A DNA stretch of 49,409 bases. Origin: Odoribacter sp. (GTDB taxonomy: Bacteria; Bacteroidota; Bacteroidia; Bacteroidales; Muribaculaceae). The stretch covers positions 1 through 49,409 of the forward strand of contig JAMPHZ010000020.1 of the NCBI GenBank assembly GCA_023663145.1, in the 5' to 3' direction. Below the pieces are notes generated by a model, which did no database searches, was not told the origin of the DNA, and was given only the letters and a program-made list of their open reading frames with translations. Below are positions 24,276 through 31,667 of this stretch, in pieces; the first letter of the stretch is position 1, and every line of letters begins with the position of its first letter. The position numbers were made by a program, and so were the translations under genes.

Positions 24276-25426
24276 TTTACGGCAATCTTACGGCTGAATC
24301 CTGACACTTTAACTATGTAAATACCGGGAGCCAGTCCTTCAAGTGATATATAAGCCTCTGATGATGATGCCACGAGGCGGCCGGCGGTATCATAAAGCGC
24401 CATGGGTGAGTCAACCGACGCGCTCACTGACAATGGTGTCACATCCCATTCAACCGCATCAGGTGACGTGACAGAAATCACACCTTGGGGATCATCGCCC
24501 GGCTCAAGCATGAAAATGTCTTCTCCTGGTATACCTTTCTGGTAAACTTTTACATAATTGACATACATGGAAGCCTGCTGGCCATTTTCATCGTTAAGGG
24601 CAGTTATACCCTCGGCATTGTGGATTCCTGGGAAATTACCACCAACAGCCAGATTGAACAAAATGAAATTATTCTTATGGAAATAGTTGCCGGCCGACCA
24701 CTCGTTGCCGGGATCATCACATGTGATCGACATTCTGAAATATGGGGTCTGACGCGGTATCCGGTCAAGATCGACATACATAGAGAGGTAATCTTCGTCC
24801 CATATCAAGGTATACAGATGATATTCGCCGTCCTGCAACGAATAACTCTTGGTTACCGCATTGGCATATGAAGCGTTGGGCCATCCGGGGCCCCAATGGC
24901 AGGCACCATTGAAATATTGTTCCTGAAATCCGGTAGAAATACCTGTTGCATTGCCCATCTCGAGGATGTCAATCTCGCCACATCTGGGCCAACCTACCTC
25001 ACGATGGTCATTTCCCATCATCCAGAATGCAGGCCAAAGGCCGTTGGCTGTCTTGGGCAGCTTGATTGCGGCCTCAATCTTACCATGCGTGAACGCGAAA
25101 AGCTCACGTGAGTTTATGCGGCCTGATGTAAAATGGCGACCTCGGAATTCCTCGCGGCGCGCGGTAAGGATAAGACAATGATTCCCCTCGCCGTCATCGC
25201 CAAGTCGCACATTCTCTTCGCGGCGCGAGTAGTACTGAAGTTCATTGTTGCCACCACCATCACCATTGGCCTCTATGTACCAACGGTTAGAGGACAGGGC
25301 ATCAGCATCAAAAAGATCTTGCCACACAAGGCGGTAGCCATCTGTCTCGCCTGACCCGACCTGAGGGTCGACAGCGAAAGCCGCATTGGCGGCGATGACC
25401 ATAAGAGTGAGTATAGGGAGTTTCAT
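24272..25426 (-). CDS. GH16 family endo-beta-1,3-glucanase (laminarinase type), T9SS-tailed
   Basis: 384 residues with a signal peptide (cut after AFA). It has one GH16 domain (LVWQDLFDADALSSNRWYIE, NELQYYSRRE, LILTARREEF, GLWPAFWMMGND) with catalytic Glu151, Asp153 and Glu156 in GEIDILEMGN. After the jelly-roll (MYVNYVKVYQ) a linker leads to a T9SS sorting domain (MALYDTAGRLVAS, APGIYIVKVSGFSRKI), so this copy should be exported to the cell surface, unlike the shorter GH16. It is the first gene of the four-enzyme overlapping cluster, and behind it lies a 267-base gap with two terminator-like hairpins. Confidence 0.93.
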   Translation of the reverse strand: MKLPILTLMVIAANAAFAVDPQVGSGETDGYRLVWQDLFDADALSSNRWYIEANGDGGGNNELQYYSRREENVRLGDDGEGNHCLILTARREEFRGRHFTSGRINSRELFAFTHGKIEAAIKLPKTANGLWPAFWMMGNDHREVGWPRCGEIDILEMGNATGISTGFQEQYFNGACHWGPGWPNASYANAVTKSYSLQDGEYHLYTLIWDEDYLSMYVDLDRIPRQTPYFRMSITCDDPGNEWSAGNYFHKNNFILFNLAVGGNFPGIHNAEGITALNDENGQQASMYVNYVKVYQKGIPGEDIFMLEPGDDPQGVISVTSPDAVEWDVTPLSVSASVDSPMALYDTAGRLVASSSEAYISLEGLAPGIYIVKVSGFSRKIAVK

Positions 25427-25452
25427 CCTGATGTTAATGATTAGCGTTTATT

Positions 25453-25474
25453 ATAAAAAAGCCGGGTGAGGCTT
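25453..25474 (-). terminator. Weak terminator-like hairpin in the leader of the enzyme cluster
   Basis: On the - strand AAGCC / GGCTT (5 bp, loop TCACCC) is followed by TTTTTTAT, about 27-50 bases before the GH16 start. It may attenuate entry into the enzyme genes. Confidence 0.4.
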
Positions 25475-25591
25475 GAATAGTCATTATGAAGTGTTTCCGT
25501 ATCTATGATTTATACGGTTGTTTGCGCACACAATCGGCGCTCCCGGCCATCGGGACCGGCTCGTCAAGTAGATGTCAGTTAACAGCTACTT

Positions 25592-25638
25592 AAAAAAATC
25601 CCCTGTGCGGCTGACCCGGCGGGTCAGCCGCACAGGGG
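25592..25638 (-). terminator. Strong intrinsic terminator splitting the glucan locus
   Basis: Arms 25600-25617 and 25621-25638 form an 18-bp perfect GC-rich stem around a GGC loop, followed on the - strand by GATTTTTTTA. It lies after the small surface-protein gene and before the enzyme genes on the same strand. In the rest of the 25427-25693 gap I see no clear TAnnTTTG box for the enzymes. Confidence 0.88.
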
Positions 25639-25693
25639 GTCTTGAGAAAACCTAAATAACAGTATTTTTTACCTGACTCTGTAAAGTGAATCC

Positions 25694-26560
25694 TTATTTG
25701 ATCACAACCTTGGTGGCAGTGGCACCCTGACGCTTGATATAGAGACCGGGAGTGAGTTCGCCCTGCATTTCAACACCCTGGAGGTTGTAGTAGGTAGCGG
25801 GAGCGTTTTCGTCAATTTCAATGTCGCTCACGCCATCTGAAACATAGTTGTAGAAGTATACGGCATCAAAAGCGATTGTCTGACCCTGGGTACCGCCGCA
25901 GAGGAATGACATGATGTTGCCAAGCCAAGCGTTTGTGTTGGCATAGTTGAACCCGGGATAGATCTTCTTGAGGTCAGAGAATTTGATGTCAATAGCCTGC
26001 CAGTCATCCTTTGAGGTATAACCGATCGAGGGATATTGGGTGCCGTTGTCGTTATAGGCTGCACCGAGAGCTACACGGGCAGGTGTGTTAGCGCCGTCCT
26101 GGTCACCGATTATAAGAGCTACCGAAGGACATACTGTGCCGGGTGACATGTAACCGATGTGGAAGTGGGTTTCATCGTTCCAATCCATGGTGCTGACACC
26201 TGTAGTTGCGATATTATAGCCGGCACCTGACCAACCTATGTTGGATACGACAAGAGATACATAGCCGTCGAAGTGCATGCCTACACCGGGATAAGTAGGT
26301 TCTCCGGCAACAAAAGTATTGTCCCAGATCCAAAGGTTCTGGCTGTTGCCGTCACCTGCGCCGTTGGGGCCGAAGAGAGTGCAGGTTGCGCCTTGCTGCT
26401 CGAGTGCTGTGAGTGAAGCATCGTCAAGAGCGATGTATTGAACTGTGGCGACTTTACCACCTCCAAGAACTGCGTCAATCGAGGGATCCTCAACATTGTA
26501 CTGTGCCGAAGCTGAAGCAGCCACGCAAGCGAGTGCTGCGATAAGAGTAAATTTTTTCAT
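25694..26560 (-). CDS. Small T9SS-exported surface protein of the glucan locus
   Basis: 288 residues with a signal peptide (cut after ASA) and a single all-beta domain (VQYIALDDASLTALEQQG, YVSLVVSNIGWSGAGYN, HFHIGYMSP, WQAIDIKFSDLKKIYPG, IAFDAVYFYN). A T9SS tail follows (TYYNLQGVEMQ, TPGLYIKRQGAT). No enzyme motif is recognised. Its place directly after susD is where surface glycan-binding proteins usually lie, so I infer a glucan-binding role, here anchored by T9SS rather than as a lipoprotein. A strong terminator follows. Confidence 0.55.
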   Translation of the reverse strand: MKKFTLIAALACVAASASAQYNVEDPSIDAVLGGGKVATVQYIALDDASLTALEQQGATCTLFGPNGAGDGNSQNLWIWDNTFVAGEPTYPGVGMHFDGYVSLVVSNIGWSGAGYNIATTGVSTMDWNDETHFHIGYMSPGTVCPSVALIIGDQDGANTPARVALGAAYNDNGTQYPSIGYTSKDDWQAIDIKFSDLKKIYPGFNYANTNAWLGNIMSFLCGGTQGQTIAFDAVYFYNYVSDGVSDIEIDENAPATYYNLQGVEMQGELTPGLYIKRQGATATKVVIK

Positions 26561-26651
26561 GTTAGCTTAATTTTTTTTTAATTAATTGGTTATGTTTTCA
26601 GGTTATTTTGTGCAGGAGCGCCGGGAAGCGCCCCTGCGGTAAGTCTATATA

Positions 26652-28247
26652 TCAATATCCGGGATTCTGCTCCATGGGGTTGAAACGGATTTCCTCCGAC
26701 GGAATCGGGAACAGCTCGTTCTTTCCTTTCACGAAGTTGGCCATCTCATTGCGGGCGTCGGCACTCTCGGTTGAACCATATGTACCGACATTCTTGTCAA
26801 GTACCTCATAGGCTATGCCCCAGCGCACGAGATCAAACCAACGGTGACCTTCCATAGCCATCTCGACACGACGCTCGTGACGTATGGCGGCTCGCAGACC
26901 TTCGGTGGTGTCAGGATAACCGTAATTCGGGAACTGTGGAAGCACGCCAACTGTATTTACCATAGCACGGGCACGTGAACGCACTTCTTCAAGGGCCCAT
27001 TTGGCAGCCGCGATATCAAGACCACTCTCAAGGGCGGCTTCAGCATAGAACAGGAGCACGTCGGCCGCACGGATAAGCAGATAGTTCTTGGGAGAACGTG
27101 AGTCATGGTCAATGGCCGGGAATGTGCCGTCTTCATCGTAAGAATTCTTACGGTTATAATATGAAGTACCGAGATAATTTACCTCTACCTCAAGTGCGGA
27201 CGCTTCGTCAAGCTGACCTATGGTAAGATCGCGGCGAGGATCACCGGCCTCGTATTCGGCAAACAGATTGTGGGTGGGATGGTCAAAGCCCCAACCACGC
27301 TGCGAACCTAACTGAGATGCGCGCGGGCGGCAAAGGATGGTGGTGAAAGTACCGCGGGTAAAACCGAATCCTTCGCCGTAGTCACTGGTAGGATCGGCCA
27401 TATACTGCACCTCAAAGACACTCTCGGCTGAGTTTTCACCGGCCATCTTGAAGTTGAGACCGTAGTCAGCAAGAAGAGAATATTGCGATTTATATTGTTC
27501 ATCTACCCATTTCTTGCCCCATGCGTAGGCATTGGCATAGTCTCCATTATACAGATAAGCCTTGCATAGGAGAGCCTGCGCGGCACCTTGTGTGGCTCGG
27601 CCGAGGTCAGCGGCAGAGTATTGTGAGCGTTTCCACAGCAATCCTTCGGCCTTGATCAAGTCATTTACAATATGCTCATAAACATCGTCCACAGAAGCTC
27701 GCGGCTGCTGCCAACGCTCATTTGAATCAATTACGAAGTCAACCAGAGGTACGCCTCCGAAAACACGTACAAGCTGGAAGTAGTATAGTGCGCGCAGGAA
27801 ATAAGCCTCTCCCAGGAGACAATCTTTGCGCGAGGCTGTCATATCACCGTCGGGTTCAACACCTTCCACCTCCTGCAATGCCAGATTGCAGCGGGCGATG
27901 CCCTGATACTTGGCACGATAGTAGTCAAGTATGATTCCGTTGTTGATATTTACCTTGAAATTGTCAATATCATAGGCATTGGCATCGTCGGTCACATTCT
28001 GACCACCCTTGAGGGCGTCATCCGATGCGATGTCACCAATGTACCATTCCGAGAAATATGTATTATTATACTCCCATGCGAGAGGAGTGTAGCAGGCGTT
28101 TACCGTCTGGATTGCAACCGCTCCGCCGGTGAAGAAGTCTTCAAGCTTGTTGGTGCCGGGGCCGTCTTCCTTAAGCCAGTCGTTGCACGATGTGAGAGGC
28201 ATGACGGCGCAGGCGGCAGCAACCAATGCGATATATTTTGTCTTCAT
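26652..28247 (-). CDS. susD: SusD/RagB-type glycan-binding lipoprotein
   Basis: SusD proteins sit as a lid on the SusC transporter and bind glycan at the cell surface. The 531-residue product has a lipoprotein signal with lipobox LTSC (Cys21, followed by NDW), the typical early region (FFTGGAVAIQTVNACYTPL), the TPR-like part (GEAYFLRALYYFQLVRVFGGVPLV) and the C-terminal signature (RHERRVEMAMEGHRWFDLVRWG, FPIPSEEIRFNP.QNPGY). It starts 12 bases after the SusC stop. The symbol denotes the family; the ligand is inferred to be beta-1,3-glucan from the enzymes. Confidence 0.96.
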   Translation of the reverse strand: MKTKYIALVAAACAVMPLTSCNDWLKEDGPGTNKLEDFFTGGAVAIQTVNACYTPLAWEYNNTYFSEWYIGDIASDDALKGGQNVTDDANAYDIDNFKVNINNGIILDYYRAKYQGIARCNLALQEVEGVEPDGDMTASRKDCLLGEAYFLRALYYFQLVRVFGGVPLVDFVIDSNERWQQPRASVDDVYEHIVNDLIKAEGLLWKRSQYSAADLGRATQGAAQALLCKAYLYNGDYANAYAWGKKWVDEQYKSQYSLLADYGLNFKMAGENSAESVFEVQYMADPTSDYGEGFGFTRGTFTTILCRPRASQLGSQRGWGFDHPTHNLFAEYEAGDPRRDLTIGQLDEASALEVEVNYLGTSYYNRKNSYDEDGTFPAIDHDSRSPKNYLLIRAADVLLFYAEAALESGLDIAAAKWALEEVRSRARAMVNTVGVLPQFPNYGYPDTTEGLRAAIRHERRVEMAMEGHRWFDLVRWGIAYEVLDKNVGTYGSTESADARNEMANFVKGKNELFPIPSEEIRFNPMEQNPGY

Positions 28248-28259
28248 GATAAGTCAGAA

Positions 28260-31200
28260 TTAATATGAGATGTTGATACCGAAGATGAATGAGCGCGACT
28301 GGGGATAGTTACCGTAGTCAACTCCCGAGCTTACTTCGGGGTCGAAACCCTTATACTTGGTGACGGTAAACAGGTTGCCACCTTGCACATATACACGGCA
28401 GTTGCTGAGTCCCAGGCGGTTGATGGCTGTTTTCGGAATTGTATAGCCAATCTGGAGATTCTTCAGGCGGAAATATGACCCGCTTTCAAGGAAACGGTCG
28501 CTGGTGTAATAGTTGATCGTGTTTTTGGGATTTGGCAGATATCCATCAGGATTCTCGGGAGTCCACGCATATTTCATGATCGGTGAGATGACCGAGTTGG
28601 TACCGTTGCTTTCGAGGTTATGGCGCTGGTAGTTGTAAATCTTGTTACCACCCACACCCTGGAAGAAGATCTGCAAGTCAAAGTCGCGCCAGAAAAGACC
28701 GATATTGATGCCGTAGTTCAGCCATGGAATCGATGAACCGAGATCTACGCGGTCGTTATCATCGATTTTGCCGTCTTTATTGATGTCAGCGTAACGGGCG
28801 TCGCCGGCATGGAACGGTATGCTGCCTTCATCATAGAATGACAGATGCTCCAACGCCTCGGCATCCGTCTTGTAGATACCTTCGTACTGGTAACCCCAGA
28901 AGTAATACAGGGGATAACCTTCATCAACCACTTGCACACCGTCGTAGTTGGTTCGTATCACGGAGCCGCCGTTGAGATGTGTCAGCTTGTTATTGATGAA
29001 CGACACGTTACCGGAAATGCTGTAGTGGAAATCGCGGCCAACGCTGTTGCGGTGTTCAAGGGTGATTTCAAGACCCTTGTTGCGCACCTGACCTACATTG
29101 GCTGTGGCAGAGTAGCGGTTGCCTACATGAGCGGGGGCTGTCACACTCATGAGCATGTCTTTGGTATCGCGGATGAAAGCATCTACTGAACCGGTAAGTT
29201 TGTTCTGGAAGAAGCCGAAGTCCACACCAAGACTCCACTGCTCGGTGTTTTCCCAGTGACCGCCACGGTTGGTCCATGTGAGCACGGTCGCACCGTTGGC
29301 AAGTTGCTGGTCGGCACCGAGCACGTAATCTACGAATGTGGGGCCGGTATTGAACATGGTCAGGAGGAAGGCGTTGTTGCCGATATTATCGTTACCTACC
29401 TTACCCCAGCCGAAGCGTAGCTTGAGGTTGGTAAGCGGTGTGAAATCGCGTAGGAAAGATTCCTGTTTAATGCGCCATGCAAGGGCAAAAGAGGGGAAGT
29501 AGCCCCATGAGTTCTCGGGGAACTTGCTTGAACCGTCAGCTCTGAAGTTTACAGTAGCGAGGTATCGGTCATCATATGAATAGTGTAAACGGCCGAGCCA
29601 AGAGAAACGGCGGGCGCGGCTGACGCTGTCACTGGGGCGCGAGAAGTTGTCGGTCACCTGCGACAGATACCAGTTGCGTTCGTCGGGATTTAGTATATTG
29701 GAGCCGCTGGCACCGATGCTGTAGTAAGAATACTCTTCCACGGTTTGGCCGGCCATAGCCGAGAAATCGTGTTTGCCGATATGATTGGCGTAAGTAAGGA
29801 TATTGTCTACTGTATAATTATATGTGCGGCCTATGCTTGAGGCAAGGAAATTATCATCGCGGCGGTCGAATGACGACACTTCATAAGCATCTGCAAACGA
29901 GCGGTCGGTAGTGATGCGGTAGTCGAACGAGAATGTGCTGCGGAAAGTGAGATTCTTGACAGGATAGATTTCAGCGAACACGTTACCGACCCAACGCTCA
30001 TTGCGCACATGCGGGTGATTGTATTCGAGCATACTGAAAGGATTGGTCACATTCTTGAAATTTGAACCGGCCGCAATGCCTCCGCTGAGGTCTTTGCCTT
30101 GACGGTTTACGGCACCCTCAGGGTAATGGGTCGGATCCCAGGGAGCCATAGCGAACGCTGCCGCAAGCATATTTGCCATTGGTGATGATTGGTTGTCTCC
30201 GCTTTCATAGGCATTCTTGGCTACTGATGCCATGAACGAGATATTCTCACCCACCTTTAACCACGGGGTGGCCTTGTAGCTTGTATTGAGGCGCGCGGTA
30301 AAACGGGAATAGTCTGAACCGATCAAGGTACCCTCCTGGCTGAACCAACTGCCGCTCATCGAGTAAGTGAAGTTATCGGTGCCACCGTCGATTGACAGGT
30401 GATAATTCTGAATCCATGCATCACGGAACACTTCATCCTGCCAATCTGTATTGACCTGACTGTAATCAAAACCGTCGGGATTCTTCTCTGCGTCATAAAT
30501 TGTGGGGAAATATGGAGAGGCACCCACTCCCATGAATGCTCCGAGCCACGCATTGAAGCCATTCTCGGCATAATACTTACGTACACGCTCGTTACCATTG
30601 AGAGCTACATATGTGTCAGCAAATTCCTGGGCACCCATCACGTCAAGCTTGCGCCACCGCTGCTGCACACCTGCATAAGCATCAAATGTAATTTGGGCAC
30701 GCTGGTTGGTCCGGCCTGTACGTGTTGTCACGATTATAACACCATTGGCGCCTCGGCTACCGTAAATTGCAGTGGCTGAAGCATCCTTAAGAATTTCAGT
30801 GGAAGCTATATCATTAGGCGAAAGGAAAGATATGTCATCAGTTATTATACCGTCGACGACATAGATAGGTGAAGGCGAATTCACGGTTCCCACACCGCGG
30901 ATACGCACCTCGGCCTGGGCGCCGGGACGTCCGCTGAGAGAGTTGACCGTAACACCGGCTGCCTGTCCCTGGAGAGCGTTGGCCAATGATGATGCAGGGG
31001 TTTTCTGCAAGTTTTCCGAAGCAATGGAGGTAACAGAGCCGGTAAGATCGCTCTTTTTCATAGTGCCATAACCGATGGCAACCACCTCGTCAAGTTCGGT
31101 AACACCGCCAAGAGCGATGTCAAGTGTCTGGCTTTGGGTAATCTTGCGCTCTACCGAGTTACAGCCAACATAAGAAAACACGAGGGTTTGACCCGGCTTC

Positions 31201-31394
31201 ACATTAATACTGTAATTTCCATCAAAATCGGTAGTCACGGCATTTTTGGCATCTTCAGCCACGCGCACAGTCGCGCTGATCAATGGCTCGCCGTCATCAG
31301 CCGATGTGACAACACCCGTCACCCGCAACAGATCCTGCGCAAGTGCCGGCATGGCCACAAGTAATAACATAAAAAGAAGTAACTTTTTTCCCAT
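28260..31394 (-). CDS. susC: SusC/RagA-type TonB-dependent outer-membrane transporter
   Basis: Outer-membrane channel that imports glycan oligosaccharides with energy from TonB. The 1044-residue protein has a signal peptide (cut after ALA), a carboxypeptidase-like beta domain (VTGVVTSADDGEPLISATVRV, DFDGNYSI), the SusC signature region (VVAIGYGTMKKSDLTGSV), the plug (ALQGQAAGVTV, IRGVGTVNSPSPIYVVDGI, DASATAIYGSRGANGVIIV), and a beta-barrel ending in SRSFIFGINISY. It is the first gene of the locus with its own promoter, divergent from the regulator. Confidence 0.96.
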   Translation of the reverse strand: MGKKLLLFMLLLVAMPALAQDLLRVTGVVTSADDGEPLISATVRVAEDAKNAVTTDFDGNYSINVKPGQTLVFSYVGCNSVERKITQSQTLDIALGGVTELDEVVAIGYGTMKKSDLTGSVTSIASENLQKTPASSLANALQGQAAGVTVNSLSGRPGAQAEVRIRGVGTVNSPSPIYVVDGIITDDISFLSPNDIASTEILKDASATAIYGSRGANGVIIVTTRTGRTNQRAQITFDAYAGVQQRWRKLDVMGAQEFADTYVALNGNERVRKYYAENGFNAWLGAFMGVGASPYFPTIYDAEKNPDGFDYSQVNTDWQDEVFRDAWIQNYHLSIDGGTDNFTYSMSGSWFSQEGTLIGSDYSRFTARLNTSYKATPWLKVGENISFMASVAKNAYESGDNQSSPMANMLAAAFAMAPWDPTHYPEGAVNRQGKDLSGGIAAGSNFKNVTNPFSMLEYNHPHVRNERWVGNVFAEIYPVKNLTFRSTFSFDYRITTDRSFADAYEVSSFDRRDDNFLASSIGRTYNYTVDNILTYANHIGKHDFSAMAGQTVEEYSYYSIGASGSNILNPDERNWYLSQVTDNFSRPSDSVSRARRFSWLGRLHYSYDDRYLATVNFRADGSSKFPENSWGYFPSFALAWRIKQESFLRDFTPLTNLKLRFGWGKVGNDNIGNNAFLLTMFNTGPTFVDYVLGADQQLANGATVLTWTNRGGHWENTEQWSLGVDFGFFQNKLTGSVDAFIRDTKDMLMSVTAPAHVGNRYSATANVGQVRNKGLEITLEHRNSVGRDFHYSISGNVSFINNKLTHLNGGSVIRTNYDGVQVVDEGYPLYYFWGYQYEGIYKTDAEALEHLSFYDEGSIPFHAGDARYADINKDGKIDDNDRVDLGSSIPWLNYGINIGLFWRDFDLQIFFQGVGGNKIYNYQRHNLESNGTNSVISPIMKYAWTPENPDGYLPNPKNTINYYTSDRFLESGSYFRLKNLQIGYTIPKTAINRLGLSNCRVYVQGGNLFTVTKYKGFDPEVSSGVDYGNYPQSRSFIFGINISY

Positions 31395-31462
31395 GTCGAA
31401 ATAAGGTTAGACGTATGGTTATTTTTGATTGGTTTAGAACTCACACGAACTGAATCGCGGTG

Positions 31463-31493
31463 CAAAATTAAAATGCTGAAAAGCTAATTGCAA
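31463..31493 (-). promoter_or_regulatory. Promoter of the susC-susD operon
   Basis: On the - strand TTG (31491-31493) and TAATTTTG (31463-31470), 20 bases apart, match the Bacteroidetes promoter. The leader would be about 60 bases. This is probably the target of the divergent regulator. Confidence 0.7.
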
Positions 31494-31645
31494 GAAAATT
31501 TCACTCTCAAAAACTATACAAGCATTATTTTGCAACCCTACAACACCTATATATCCATACAATATAACATTGATTCACAAATATTTAATAAATATATGTT
31601 TTATAACATATACACACTGATGCCGATTATGCGACTATTTTTTAG

Positions 31646-31653
31646 TAACTTTG
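31646..31653 (+). promoter_or_regulatory. Promoter -7 box of the glucan-locus regulator
   Basis: TAACTTTG ends 14 bases before the chosen ATG at 31668, so the mRNA leader is only a few bases long. The box shows that the in-frame sequence from 31488 is not coding. The 31395-31645 stretch between the divergent genes is AT-rich and probably holds the operator. Confidence 0.65.
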
Positions 31654-31667
31654 CAATGCAAGATAAA

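Noticed and set aside
31488..31667. N-terminal extension of the glucan regulator from an earlier ATG
   Set aside because: It would run through both divergent promoters and place 60 polar residues before the signal peptide; the ATG at 31668 follows a TAnnTTTG box.
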